NCBI RefSeq assembly: GCF_030704535.1
Contig: NC_081812.1
Span: 21,055,501 to 21,119,500 of the forward strand
Direction: 5' to 3'
Origin: Vitis vinifera
Lineage: Eukaryota > Streptophyta > Magnoliopsida > Vitales > Vitaceae
Length of the DNA: 64,000 nucleotides
Below, piece after piece: positions 1-13,019 of this stretch (positions are counted from its first letter, which is position 1; each line of letters opens with the position of its first letter). The notes under the pieces are model-generated. The model was not told the origin of the DNA. It did no database searches and worked only from the letters and a program-made list of their open reading frames with translations. The translations under genes were made by a program, and so were the position numbers.

Positions 1-326
1 AATTGTGTCTGCTAAAAGAAGGAGCTGAGCTCAGCATCTTTTCAAGTGTTTGTACTTCTGATATGGGCTTCTCTGGTTTAGGGTGGCAAGACAATTGATA
101 CTCTATATATATTTTTTTCTGTTCTTTGTCTGCTATCATTTCAGCTTCTTTTCTAGAGAAATTCATAAATGCTCTCTGGTTGTTGAGAAACTGTTGGAAA
201 AGTTAGAAAAATGGGAACTAAAACTTTACTTTTTCAATTGCACTAGAACTTGGTAGATGAATGCTAGTTGTCATTCAAAAAATAAGGTGTGCTTGAAGAT
301 CAGCAGGCGAAATTCTTTAATTTTGG
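1..326 (+). other. 5' flank and probable 5' UTR of IQD gene A
   Basis: No ORF is convincing here. From about 160 onward the sequence resembles the stretch before the second IQD gene (about 7900-8067), so the tandem duplication includes the leader. Promoter elements are probably outside the window. Confidence 0.4.
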
Positions 327-2382
327 ATGGGGAAAAAGAGAAGCTGGTTCAGTTTGGTGAAGAGAATCTTCATTTCTGAGGCAAAAGAAAAAGAAGAGAA
401 GGTTGATTGATGCTCTTCTTCTTTCCTTTCTCTAACTGATATTTTATTACTCTTCTAGTATAGCATTCCCAGGACTTGAGTTCACTATTTTTTCCAGAAA
501 CCAAAGAGCTGGAGATGCCTTTTCACAAGGTTTAAGCTCAAGCAATGCCCTACACTTGCAGCACCACGTAGAACATTGACTGAAGCAAGAGCCGAGCAGA
601 GAAAACATGCTTTAACTGTTGCCTTAGCAACAGCAGCTGCAGCTGAGGCTGCAGTTGCTGCTGCCCGTGCTGCAGCTGAGGTTGTCCGGCTCACATGCTC
701 TCCTCCATCTTATTACCATACCTGTGATAAGAGAAACCAAAACTTGGCTGCCATTAAAATTCAAACTGCTTTCCGGGGATATCTTGTAAGTTTCTTCTTC
801 AACTCAATAAAATTTCATTTATAATCATTGGTGAAACCATTTTATATCTTACTGAAATTTCCACTATGAAGTGAAATTTGAGCAGAACTATTATGAAAAT
901 TCAAACATCTGCCAGACTATCTTCAGTTACAGGATAATTTTCCTTATATTTCGCGACTTTACCAAGGAGGAATATAATATGAATCTTCTTGACATTGGGT
1001 TCAAATTTTTGGCCAAATTAATTCTAAAAGTTTAAAGCTACCAGGTTTATGATTCCATTCCCAGATTTTTCCATTTTCTTGTCAAATTTATCGAAGGAAA
1101 TTCTTTCCATATGAAAACCTCAATTCAGTTCTTCTCCCATCTTTTGTATTTGAATCTGCTCAACATTATGCTACTATATCTTTAATTTGAAAGCCAATTA
1201 AATTTTCATTGGGAGAGTGATGCAGGCAAGGAAAGCACTGCAGGCATTGAAAGGATTGGTAAGGCTTCAAGCTCTGGTTCGAGGCCAAATTGTGAGACGC
1301 CAAGCAATCACGAAACTCAAGTGTTTACCCTCCACTGCAAATACACGGGCACAGGTCAATATAGGGGGAGTTCTAACTACAGAAGAAACTTATAAAGATG
1401 GTAATAACAGAAAGTTTCTTAGGCCAAAGAAAGAGTGTGGAGGGAGAGAAATAAAGGTAGGTGAGAAGAAACCGAATCAAGCTTCTAGTTCAAATTCCTG
1501 TGGTTGTTGGATTACATTTCATTGTTTCTTTTACTCAGGCTTATGTTATTGAGCAGCTTGAAGGCAGCGGTCAGAGAAGTTGGGATTACAACATTTTATC
1601 ACAAGAAGATGTGGAAACCATATGGTTGAGAAAGCAAGAGGCTCTCATCAGAAGAGAGCGGATGAAGAAATACTCATCCTCCCATAGGGTAACTGTATCT
1701 GACTTTGGGATTCTTGGTTATGCTACATTTGGTTGACAATATTGGGACAACTATAAAACTTGTATGCTTTGTATTCTGTACAATCAAACGGAGGTTAAAA
1801 TTTCCTGATTACATCTTTCAATTTTGCCTCATAATTATTCTGTTTCAGGAGAGGATAAATGCTCAAATGCCAGAGGAAACTGAACCCTACAAGGAGAATG
1901 GAAGACAGAGCTGCCAGTTAGTGCGGTGGATGGACAGTATGGAACACAAAAGAAAAGAAGCAGAGAATTCAAAGGCAGCAGCTGATTCAAATCTGTTAAA
2001 TGGCCACATAAATGGAACAACAAATATTGAACTGAGAAATGGGTGGAAACAGAATTCCACAGAAGGATCAGATATGCCATTTTCACTCCCGAGGAGATCA
2101 TTTTGTCACAGAAAGCATAATTCAGTTATCGATGACAGTTCCTTTCCAAGTTCTCCAGTTTTTCCAACTTATATGGCAGCAACAGAATCTGCCAAGGCGA
2201 AGGCTAGAGCACTGAGCACACCTAAGCAGAGGCTTGGGTTTCTAGACAGTTGCTTTGATCAGAGTTCACCATACACAAATAGGCCATCATTTTGGTCTTC
2301 ACTTAATGGTGAATCAATTAGCAGCAGTGGAAGGAGTGGCTATTCTTGGCAGAACACTGTAAGCATGAAAAGCCTTAACTGA
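327..2382 (+). CDS. IQ67-domain (IQD) calmodulin-binding protein, gene A
   Basis: Five exons with GT..AG borders, all phase 0: 327-401, 498-785, 1226-1456, 1539-1688 and 1849-2382, giving about 425 residues. The N-terminus [15 protein letters not shown] is the basic start typical of IQD proteins. Exon 2 has an alanine-rich helix (residues about 60-90), then an IQ motif ([13 protein letters not shown]) ending exactly at the exon border. Exon 3 continues with [21 protein letters not shown] phase-0 intron inside the IQ67 domain is a known hallmark of the family. The C-terminus has the DUF4005-like blocks [20 protein letters not shown] and GFLDSC. IQD proteins bind calmodulin and act as scaffolds at microtubules, membrane or nucleus. 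The ATG at 327 is chosen because it gives the family N-terminus and keeps frame through the splice. Its tandem paralogue is at 8068-10124. Confidence 0.92.
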
Positions 2383-4083
2383 GACTCAAATCAAAGTGGT
2401 GCTTTTGGAAGATTCTATGCTAAGTTTTCCAGATTTTCATGATTGACTCTCTGGCTGTAACTGCAGATTGAAGAAACTTCCAAGCTTATCTGATTGGTAC
2501 AGGAAGTGTGATGCCCCACTTTTATCTTTGTACATTTTCTTATGTGTTATCTTTTTTTGGATCTGTTTGTTTGAGTGCAACTATTCCCTGGCTAAAATTT
2601 TCAATCAGAGATGGCTTTTCTATCCTTGTGAAGAAACTTTTTACCGTATATCACTTTAGAAGAAACGTTTTCATTTCTATCATTGGGTACTTGAATATTC
2701 TTTTGAGTTAAATTATGAAGAAGAAGAATTATAATGACATGCTTTGGCTGAGTGACACCATGGGAGGATGACAGTCCATTTACTACTGAAAACAAGGCCT
2801 ATTCTGAAATGGATGTAGTTTGTCATGGGGCATTTCTTCTTCCTTCATCCAGTAGCTTATAATTTAATTGTTCTGTAGAACTTTGGGGTCCTTGCAAGAT
2901 GTCATGTCTCAAGACAATTATACAAGTATTGTACTACCCTTTACTTCTGCAGTACTGCTTCATAATCTTCATCTTCCTCGCTTTCGAAGTTCACTTTCGA
3001 AGTGACAGCAAGACATGGACCTAAAGCAAAGCCATCTCCATTCTCCATTCTGCTTCACACTGAAAAATAAGGTCATCAGATCCTTCAACTTCACCACAGT
3101 GTATGCTTTAATCTATTAATATACTTGAAGCATAATGAAATGGAAGCTTCATTCATTATTAAGATTTTCAATCACAACAATCAATCGCTAGTTTGAATCT
3201 CGCATTCATTCCCATTTTGGGTTGGATCCTCTATCGTCACATCCATCTACACCTCATAAGATCAAGACAAAATTTCATGATAATAAAAGTTATTTTATTT
3301 TATTGAATTTAATTTTAATTTTAATTTCAATTTCAATTTCAATTTCTAATTAAATAAAAAAAATAAGTTTTTTTTTCAAATTTAGGTTGAAAAATACTAT
3401 ATTCCCCTCACGGTTGATAATTTTTGCATGGATTTATACTCTGAACTTATAAAAATACATCATCCCTGCCTTACTTAAACTTTTGTAGCACGTGTTCATC
3501 ACGCTCCCTCAAGTGGCCTTCAAAGGCTAAACATTTCCACGCGCATAAAATGCAAGTGTGAGATGTAGTCCCTCGAAAATCTACGCCGCTTGGATCCGAA
3601 TATTCTCAAAGTGACGGGCTCACGATTTAAATATTATTAAGAAAACTTTCTGTTTTATCCTGAACTCTTACATATTTCTATTTATGTCCTCGAAAATTTT
3701 ATATTTCATTTATTTATCATATGATGCCTCTCCTTATTCTTCTCATTCTATATCCCCTATTTTCCGAACAAAAATTAAGCGGAATTCAAATCGAAAAAAT
3801 TTAAAATAATTTCTGAAAGCAATACATTACACTAAATAATAAAAATTAGTGACTCATTTCCATTTCCCAAAAAATAAAAATAAAAATCATGGGTCATAAA
3901 TACAATTATGACGAATTACGGGGCCATCCCCGAATCCCAACACTTAGAAAGTTGATATTTACAGGGGACAGTTTTAGCAGTTGGTAGCACGAACAGCCGA
4001 ACAACCCCTCGGCAATAATTCCCTGCTCCGGTGCTGTGAGCCCTCCGATTCTTCCAAAATTTCCCAACCTATTGACGGCGATC
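2383..4083. other. Intergenic: IQD-A 3' flank and PAP promoter region
   Basis: 2383 to about 2660 resembles the 3' flank of the second IQD gene (about 10125-10560), marking the right side of the tandem duplication. The rest is AT-rich, with a pyrimidine-rich simple stretch at about 3300-3350. No gene is visible. The phosphatase promoter should lie in about 3450-4083, but no clear TATA box was assigned. Confidence 0.5.
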
Positions 4084-6289
4084 ATGTCCCTCATGTGTCT
4101 CTTTCTTCTCTCGCAACTAATCTTGACCGTCGGATTTGGGAACTCCGCGGAACAACATGAAGGTACCGTCGCTCTACGAACACTGCGGCGAAACTATGTT
4201 GAGGTTCAGCAGAGGTCATCGTTTAAGATTGCGCTATTCGCTGACTTGCACTTCGGAGAGGACGCGTGGACGAACTGGGGTCCTCGCCAGGATGTGAAGT
4301 CCATCAAAGTCATGTCCACTGTGCTGGATCAAGAAAACCCAGGTGAACTTTCAAAATGATATCAAGTTTAGGATTATTTTGAGGTATGAAATTTTAAGAA
4401 TCTGAATTTGGGTAGCAGATTTTGTGGTATATCTTGGAGATGTGATCACTGCTAACAATGTTGCAATTGGTAATGCGAGCTTGTACTGGGATCAGGCCAT
4501 ATCTCCAACAAGGGAAAGAGGCATACCATGGGCTAGTGTGTTTGGGAACCATGATGATGCACCTTTTGAGTGGCCACTGGAATGGTTTTCTGCACCTGGA
4601 ATTCCCCACACCCATTGCAATCTCCCCAATTCATCGGTTTCTGGTGGGTTTCATCTTTCAGTTTTTGGATTATTGAAGTTGTTGTTGTGAGTATAAAATA
4701 CCCTTTGTTTAATAAATTGATAACAAGTAAAGAATGGTCCTATTTCTGAATTCAAAGAAAATGTGCATGTATGGTTTCATTGATTCATTGTTTTACTATT
4801 GTTTTGGTATGCAGATGATTTTTTCCCCATTTAGAAGTTATGATTATGTTGGCTTCAGCTATATGCAGAAGGGTCATTGGGGTTTTGCGATACCATCATT
4901 TTAAGATACTTTCTGTTAGATACTTAGATAAAAATTAGTGAACATTATCATGTGATTGATATTAGTTTATTAACAGTAAAGGGCAATGCTTTCCATTTCA
5001 GGGGAAGAAGAATGCTTCAGAGGTACACCTCGTATAGAGCTGATGAAAAATGAGATTCAGCGTAACACACTTTCATACTCGAGAAATGGTCCTATAGATC
5101 TTTGGCCAAGCATATCCAACTATGTTCTCAAAGTTTCATCATCCCAAGATCCAGACTCAGCTGTGGCACTCCTCTACTTCCTTGATTCTGGTGGTGGGTC
5201 CTATCCAGAAGTCATATCCAGTGCTCAAGCCGAATGGTTCAACCGCAAATCCCAGGAGCTGAATCCCAATTCTAGGTAGAATAATATGGAATAAAATAAC
5301 TGGAAAGGAACAGAGAATTTGGAAATTTGTAACCTGTTTGTTGCCCAAATTTTCTTGTTCTTTTGTTCTTCTGTTTTCCCACAACTAAATGGTGTTATAT
5401 CTAACAGCGTGCCTGAGATAATTTTTTGGCATATACCAAGTAAAGCCTACAAGGAGGTGGCTCCAATGTTTCGAATTCACAAACCTTGCGTAGGTTCAAT
5501 TAACAAGGAGAAAGTTGCCTCTCAAGAAGCTGAAATGGGCATCATGAAACTTCTTGTGGAAAGGCCTTCTGTCAAGGTAAGGATACTAATAAGATACAAT
5601 CACACATCGGAACATTCCTGTAAAGAATTTCTCAAGAACATTTATAATTTATATCTATATATACATGTGCAGATGACCTCAAATGGGCTAACCCCAAATT
5701 TTGACCTCACATGGTCTGAACAGATGAGTTGGGCTAGTAGCTTATTAAGTCATGACTAGGCAGGCTTTGCCAAGCTTGATTCATTAGATACATATTGGCC
5801 CCTGGCAATATAGTTTTCAGTTTTCAGATTTGTACATGTTCTTTCAAGATGATTGGATGACTCGGAATTTGGACCTGAACCTTCTAATCTTATTGTTTTA
5901 TTTTAATTGCTGAAAAATTGATGGAAAAATGATTGAAAATTCACCAAATAAGATGTTCTAAATTAGAGGCTGCACATAGTTGGATTTTTCGAAGCTGATA
6001 CTCAGATGAAACTATGGCTTTGCTCGATTGATGCAAGTGGGGTCTTACTAATATTTATTCCTCTTCCTGGTGGCAGGCTGTGTTTGTAGGCCACAATCAT
6101 GGATTGGACTGGTGCTGCCCATATGAGAAGCTATGGCTATGCTTTGCCAGGCACACAGGCTATGGAGGTTATGGAAACTGGAGAAGAGGAGCTAGAATAT
6201 TGGAGATCACTGAGCAACCCTTTTCTCTCAAGTCCTGGATAAGGATGGAAAATGGTCATTCACGCAGTGAAGTTCTTTTGAGTTCTTGA
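4084..6289 (+). CDS. Purple acid phosphatase-like metallophosphoesterase (PAP16-like)
   Basis: Five exons: 4084-4342, 4419-4643, 5002-5275, 5408-5576 and 6077-6289, all GT..AG, giving 379 residues. The open frame extends upstream of 4084 only from a GTG, so the ATG at 4084 is preferred; it starts a hydrophobic signal peptide ([17 protein letters not shown]). Metallophosphoesterase motifs occur in order: D-x-H (D54, H56 in FADLHFGED), GD (93-94), GNHD (129-132), FWHIP (H261) and GHNHG (314-318). It probably hydrolyses phosphate esters in the secretory pathway or outside the cell. Related plant proteins are labelled 'probable inactive purple acid phosphatase 16/28/29' because they lack some classical PAP metal ligands; activity cannot be judged here. 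Exon 4 joins in the middle of the AGC codon and keeps frame, which supports the model. It sits between the two IQD duplicates and has no copy in the window. Confidence 0.9.
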
Positions 6290-6448
6290 CATCCATGCCC
6301 CATCCTTTTTTCCCCTAAAGTGCTCTCTCCCAGCAAAAGAGGGATAGTAAAAGAAAATGTTGGGACATTTCTTGCATCAATGTTATATACTTTATGCTAA
6401 GTTGTTTTTGGAGGGAGAGACAGTTGGCTGGCAATGTATACGCCTGTG

Positions 6449-6481
<33 letters not shown>

Positions 6482-8067
6482 TGTGAAACAAGGAATGCGT
6501 GTATAATTATAACGACAGTGATGGTATACATTGTTACTACATGTTGCAAGTTCCACCATCCATTAAATATATGCAATTTGATCATGATTTATCCTCTTAA
6601 TGCAAGTTCCAAGAATTGATTTTAGTATTGTCTTGGTTCTAGGGGATGATCTGGTCTGGTCTCACCCAATCATTATGTAAAAGGTACAAGTACCATGTAA
6701 TTCCTCATACTGTACTAGCAAAATCTAAGCCAAGACCACTCATTATTCCATACAATAATGTTTTTAACACCAAAGCAGACATGGAATCATTGATGGGGAC
6801 AATTAAATGAACCAAACTATGGGGTTTGAAAACATTTAAATAGGAATATAATCAGTTCTTTAAAACTCTGTGTATAAACTCTTACCAACATCCATCCACA
6901 TTTTCTTAATACAACTTGAAGCACCCAAACTGGGTTGAGAAAATTTTCCCATAATTTTGTCCATGTTGATGATGGATGGCTCTTCTACTTGGGCCCAGGA
7001 ACAGCTCAAAAGCCACTTCTATCTACTGGGCCACTGTGGGGACTGGCCCATAATGGGAAAGCTGGGGCGAAAGTTCCCATGCCGGTCAAAAAACGTGGTT
7101 CTTCACACATGGCTCATCAATGGAGAGGGCCCAATTTTCTTGGAGGATACCTCACTGGGAAAATCCCAACCGTCCAATCGATCAAGATGCTCACGATAGG
7201 TTGGCATCACATATTCTGATATTCATATCCTTCCTGGAGGAACCAAGCCCGGAGGGTCTTTCAGTAATTTCATTCAAACTGACATTTGAACCGGTGGTGA
7301 ATGGCAGTTGTGAAAGTGACAGTTGGAGAAGAAAGAAGGCGCGGGGAGGTCCCATGGTTTGGATAGCCTTCTTTATGAGCCACTATAAAGTTTCTCAACC
7401 GGTCCACTTCATTGAAAGATTACTAGGGCATGCCATTTTCTCCATGGTTGTTGCCTCCTCCTCCATTTTCTCAGCATGTGATTTTTTTCTTCTTTTTCTT
7501 GGAAACAAAAATATCAGAGAAAGAGAGAAACCCCACTTGGATTACTGTCAAATAGCTGATAGATTGATTGGATTTTGGTGCCTTGATTATCACAGAATGG
7601 GGAATCTTTAAGCATACGCTTCACACAATCAGTTTTCTTCTTCATTTCATGAGTACTTGTTCCAGGTATGCTGTGTTAAGATCAATGAAGTAGCCCAATT
7701 CATTGGTTTCTTTCTGTTTTTGATGAAATGGTATGTGAGACTCTAGCTGGTTTTATGCATAGAAAGTGAGCTTGTAGCTGATATGTTTCTACTCTGTTTT
7801 GGAGGTACTTTTTCTTTTTGGTTTAAATTTATTGATGTTATGTACTTTAAGCGTATGGGTAGGTGATTCTTTCTGATTTCCTTTAGAATTGTGAATTGCT
7901 AAAACGAAGTACAGTGTTAAATTCACAAGTGCTCTGTTTGGCTGTTGAGAAACTACTGGAGAATTTAAAATTTTCAATGGCCCTACATTTATGGTCAATG
8001 AATGCTAATTATCTTTCAAAAAACCAAGGTGTGCTTGAAGGCCGGCAGGCAAAATTGGAAAGTTTGG
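6290..8067. other. Intergenic: PAP 3' flank, (TA)n microsatellite, IQD-B promoter and leader
   Basis: A (TG)n/(TA)n microsatellite lies at about 6450-6481. Open frames at 6935-7611 lack any recognisable domain and overlap each other in several frames, so they are treated as chance. About 7900-8067 is homologous to the leader of IQD gene A. Confidence 0.5.
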
Positions 8068-10124
8068 ATGGGAAAAAAGAGAAGCTGGTTCAGTTTGGTG
8101 AAGGGGGTTTTCATTTCCGAGGCGAAGAAAAAAGAGGAAAAGGTTGATTGATGCTCTTCTTTCCTTTCTTTAACTGATATGTTCTATTAGTCTTCTTGTA
8201 TAGCATTCCCAGTACTTAAAAGTTTACCATTGTTTTCAGAAATCAAAGAGGTGGAAATGGGTTTTCACAAGGCTTAAGCTCAAACAATGCCCTGCACTTG
8301 CAGCCCCATGTAGAACATTGACTGAGGCAAGAGATGAGCAGAAAAAGCATGCTATGACTGTTGCCCTAGCAACAGCAGCTGCAGCTGAGGCTGCCGTTGC
8401 TGCTGCCCATGCTGCAGCTGAGGTTGTCAGGCTCACAGGCACTCCTCAATCTTATCATACATATGACAAAGGAAACCAAAACTTGGCTGCCATTAAAATT
8501 CAAACAGCTTTCCGGGGACATCTTGTGAGATTCTTCTACAACTCAATTAACCTTATTTATCATCACACTGATTATACTCTGTATATCCTGCTGAAACTTT
8601 TAGAAGAAAAATGTATGCTATGTTACTAGAAGTGTAGAATGATTCTCAAAGATGGTCAAAACTTTTCATTAAGTGTTCTCAAAATGGGATCAAATTCTTT
8701 TCATTTGAAATCCTCAATTCGGTTTTGGCCCCAATTTTTTTATTTTTTATTTTTTGTATTTGAGTCTGCAGTGTTATGTAACTAAACTGTAAATTTGAAA
8801 GCAATTTTTTCACAAATAAGACTCTGGGGAATCTGTAATTCTTCTTCAACCCAATTAAATCCTGATTGGGGGTGATGCAGGCTAGGAAAGCACTGCGGGC
8901 ATTGAAGGGATTGGTAAGGCTTCAAGCTCTGATTCGAGGCCAAATTTTGAGACGCCAAGTAATCACCACACTCAAGTGTTTGCCCTCCACTGCAAATAAT
9001 CAGGCACAAGTTAACAAAAGGGGAGTTCTGACTGCAAATGAAAGTTATAAAGACAGTGATAACAGAAAGTTTCTTAGGCCAAAGGAATTGGGAGGGAGAG
9101 AAATAAAGGTAAGTGAGCAAAAACTGAACAAAGATTGCTTTCAGGATTAGTGCTTCTTCTACAATGGAGCTTCTAGTTCAAATTGATGTGGTTATTGTCT
9201 TACATTCAATCTTTTCTTCTGCTCAGGACTATGTTATTGAGCAGCTTGAAGGCAGTAGTAAGAAAAGTTGGGATTGCAGCATGTTATTAAAAGAAGATAT
9301 GGAAACTATTTGGTTAAGAAAGCAAGAGGCCGTCACCAAAAGAGAGCGGATGAAGAAATACTCATCTTCGCACAGGGTAACTGCATTTTACTTTGCTTTC
9401 TAAATTATGCTCCATTTGGTTGACAAGCTGGAATAAATACAAAACTTTCATTTTTTTTTCAGCCATTCCAACCCCAGATAGACATTAGGTTCCTAATTTT
9501 CTTTCCTTTCCCTTTGTCTTCTCAATAACCAAGTGGAGTGTAAAATTTCCTGTCTATTTATTTCAATTTTGCAATATAATTATTCCTTTTCAGGAGAGGA
9601 TCAATGCTCAAATGACAGAGGAAACTGAATCCTACAAGGAGAATGGAAAATGGAACAGCCAGTTTGAGCAATGGATGGATGCCAGGGAATATGAAAGAGA
9701 AGAACTGGAGAATTCAAAATCAACAATCCATTTGAATATGTTAAACAGCGACAAAAATGGAACAACAAATGTTAAATTGAGAAATGCCTGTAAACAGAAT
9801 TCCATAGAAGGATCAAATTTGCCATTTTCACACTCGAGGAGATCATTTTGTCACAGAAAACATAATTCAGAAGCAGATAACCGTTCCTTCCCAAGCTCTC
9901 CAGTTTTTCCAACTTATATGGCTACAACAGAATCTGCCAAGGCGAAGGCAAGATCAATGAGCATGCCAAAGCAGAGGGTTGGGTTTCTAGACAGTTGCTT
10001 TGATCACAGTTCAGCCTACAAGAATAGGCTATCATTTTGGTCTTCATTTAATGGTGAATCAATAAGCAACATTGGAAAGAATGGCACTCCGCAGAATTCT
10101 GTAACCATGAAAAGCTTTAACTGA
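8068..10124 (+). CDS. IQ67-domain (IQD) calmodulin-binding protein, gene B
   Basis: Tandem duplicate of the gene at 327-2382 with the same five-exon, all phase-0 structure: 8068-8142, 8240-8524, 8881-9108, 9227-9376 and 9594-10124, about 422 residues. It shares the start [15 protein letters not shown], the alanine-rich helix, an IQ motif ([13 protein letters not shown]) split from [20 protein letters not shown] by the conserved intron, and the C-terminal [18 protein letters not shown] and GFLDSC blocks. Exon 4 ends at the same HRG border as gene A. Reading frames are open throughout, so both copies look functional. Divergence is modest in exons but large in introns 2 and 4, suggesting an older duplication than the glucanase ones. 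A role as calmodulin-binding scaffold is inferred from the family. Confidence 0.92.
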
Positions 10125-11154
10125 GACTCAAAGGATGCCAGCTTTAGTTCCCGACATCAGTTCGTGAAATCAAATCAAGTTATGCTTTCAGAAGATTCGA
10201 TACTAGATGCCTACAATTAAGTTTGCCAGATTTTCATGATCCTCTCACTGTTTCTAACCCTCACATTACATAAAGAAACTTCCAAGCTTGCAACTATCTC
10301 ATTGCTGGAGGAAGTGAAACTAGTTTGATCTTTGACGTTGAAATCTTACATGTTTTAACATGAAAATGTAATTTTGCACATTTTTTTTCCTTGCGCTTCT
10401 TTTTTTGTTCTCTTTTTGTGGCTCTGTTTGTTTGATTCTACCATCCCGTGTCTAAAAAATTCAATCAGAAATGGTTTGTCATTATGGAGAAAACTTTTCT
10501 CTGCATATCATCTAAGAAGAAACCTTTTCATTCCTATCCAGCACGAACAGTTCTATAACCATTTCACCTCCCTGTAGATATATACCAAAACTTGATCTTC
10601 AACACTTTCACCCTCTTTTTAATTGAAAAATGAAGAAGAATATAGAATGACATATGATCTCACATCCATGTTTTGGTTGATAAAATAATGCATATTCTCA
10701 AATGGATGTGTGTGCATGTATACAATGTCACCTATCAAAAGATAGAAAAGGCCATTTATATTTCATTTGAGACAATCGCTGCATTTCTTCTTTTATTCAA
10801 CAGTGCATAGTTTGTTCTGTAAAGAGTTGGAGTCCATGAAAGGTTGTGTACTGTTTCTTGAGTCAACTTTTCTAGTGTGCTAAATGGTGCCAAAGAGATG
10901 ATTTTAGTAGATAGTAATCTTTTTACTATTGCCTCTATATGGGCATGCTTTGAAGTACATAAATTTTTCTCCACCTTTCTGTGGAGACAAAAAGTTGCCC
11001 TTAACTCTTTTTTTCACATAGAGTAACCCCAACTTAAGATAGAACATGAATTAAAAAAAAAAGTGCCCTTGTTCAGAGACAGAAATACATGAAGTCCCTC
11101 CTTCACTTACACTTAGTTTTGCAGCTCTTCAATTGAAACTTGTGTGGTTTTTGG
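10125..11154. other. Intergenic: IQD-B 3' flank
   Basis: The first about 400 bases match the IQD-A 3' flank. About 10900-11150 resembles DNA at about 14830-15240, the 3' flank of glucanase relics, so the glucanase cluster begins here. No gene is seen. Confidence 0.5.
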
Positions 11155-11626
11155 GTTGTTTATTTGGTAAAAGAGGTTTTCTCATGTTTTACAGGCTTTC
11201 CAGACCCCTTTGGACTCCTTCCCTCCACACGCTGAATCAAATGAGGTATTAGTCCTTGTACTAGCTATTGTTGTTGCTGTTCTACCCAGCTGAAGGGCAA
11301 CCACTCTCTGAGGTAATCATTTCCAACAAACATTCATCAGTGGCAAAGTAAATGGAAACCTGTAAAAATGGTTTGGGAAACACAGAATGAAATTGATATT
11401 AGAGCCTAGGTATGGTATTCCATAACTCACACTTCTATTTGAGCACCTGCATTAGATGGATTGAACAAAGTCCCCGTTGTGATTGTTTTGCAGCTCATTT
11501 TGATTCTCATGGATAAGATGTAAACAAAGCGAGAGAGACCTGTTATGTCTAGGCTAGCCATTAGAAGAAGCAGCATTGCAGGCTTGCATCTATCAAGCCG
11601 TTGCCATCTGAATTGAACTTAGCCAT
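11155..11626 (-). pseudogene. Relic of a GH17 beta-1,3-glucanase gene
   Basis: About 11155-11330 is a decayed copy of the 3' part of exon 2: on the - strand it still resembles the segment around the W-P-S-A-G-G block, the '[11 protein letters not shown]' region and the end 'NKQ', with many changes. About 11535-11626 resembles exon 1 (signal peptide) of the neighbours, with the ATG at 11626 and the donor near 11535. The catalytic centre of exon 2 is gone. This is the leftmost trace of the glucanase cluster and is clearly non-functional. Confidence 0.7.
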
Positions 11627-13019
11627 GGAGTTGTTGAGCTTCAGTTTTTTCTTTGTTAGGTTATGTAAATCCATCCACCAACAGAGTCATTGCAGAGCAA
11701 TGAACCACCACTGCAGAGGACTCCAAAAATTTGCGATGATACCATTTTGTAGCATCCCGACATTTTTTTATACATGACATAATACATAAAACATAAATAA
11801 CTTCGATTTTGTCCAAAAAAAAGTTGAATTTCTTACCTATGAAAGAAACATTGATTGACGAAAAAAATTCATATGTTTCAATATTGGTAGACTAAGAAGA
11901 CCGGTGAAAATCCATGCCCCCGACCAACCACGTTAAGTACCACAAAAATTGGGTGGAGTCAAGTCACAGTCCCTAAATACATTAAGATCTTAATCCTAAA
12001 ATAACAGCCCATGTGAATTCATGGAAGGCATGCATGTTGTTTACCTTGCTGGAATCATTCTTCACTAGAATATGCCAAGATGTTTGAAGGGTGTTGATTA
12101 TTGATCTTTGATAGAAAAGAGAAACAATTTTGTTTAATTATTTTGTCAGAGGTATTGAATAAATATCCTAAGTTTTGTAAAAAATAATTATATTTCATAT
12201 CATTGTAAGTATCATGGAAGCAAACTGGCAAAACATTTCAAAGACATTTTGATTGACATAATGGGATGTGAAAAATTAAACTTGAACAACCAATTTATGC
12301 CATAATTGACCTTACCTTACAATGCTTAATCGGGTTTTAAGCTACGGCTAGACTGGGGAATAAGTCTAAATCTTTTATTGACAAGAACAACAATTCCAAA
12401 ATTTAATTTAATTATGAAAAAAATAATTCTCAGAAGGTCTTAAATATCCATATGTATTGACTTGATGCTAAGGCTCATGACAATGTTAAGACTAAAAATC
12501 AACTAATGGTTCACTGTGTAACAGCATAGCATGAACTTTTAGAAAAATTATTGACATGGAAATTTTTTCTCTGAAGGCTTTGAGAAAACTTGGAACCAGG
12601 GCATACATCAACATCATTTGGATGTTTTTCGGTTTATTCTGTCCTCTGTGAATGTTGTTTATCACATTATAAAATTTGTCAAAATTTAAAGAACTGAAAG
12701 AGCAGATGAATTTCAGTGATTAGTGAAAATGCTGTAAAATGATCGACCTGTGTAGGAATTTTAGCTAATTATGGTTATTTAATAATTTATAGGTCATTGA
12801 TGGAGGAGTGAAAAAATTGAAGGCTACCTTTCTTCATCTTAACAATTTTCTTGAAATCAAGATTCAAAAACAGGGATTTCAGCTAAAATGTAGTACAGAT
12901 TCCTCCCCAATACTTGTCTTATTGAATATACAAGCCTTTCTAAGGCCCTTATAAATGAGGACATAAAGTTCAAGAACCCTTATTTGGGATAAAACTTCAC
13001 TACACCCCCTTCCTATACA
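11627..13019. other. Intergenic DNA shared with 22.2-22.9 kb
   Basis: About 11631-11990 is similar to about 21610-21642 plus 22243-22830, the 3' flank of the pseudogene at 22978. So these genes were duplicated together with their 3' flanks. About 12000-12130 resembles about 15720-15850 and 27800-27900, another cluster-specific repeat. No gene is seen. Confidence 0.6.

Noticed and set aside
4036-4083. Upstream extension of the phosphatase frame
   Set aside because: It begins at GTG, not a normal plant start; the ATG at 4084 starts a good signal peptide.
7120-7611. 163-codon open frame between the phosphatase and IQD gene B
   Set aside because: No domain, overlaps two other frames on the same strand, no splice context; probably leader or chance.
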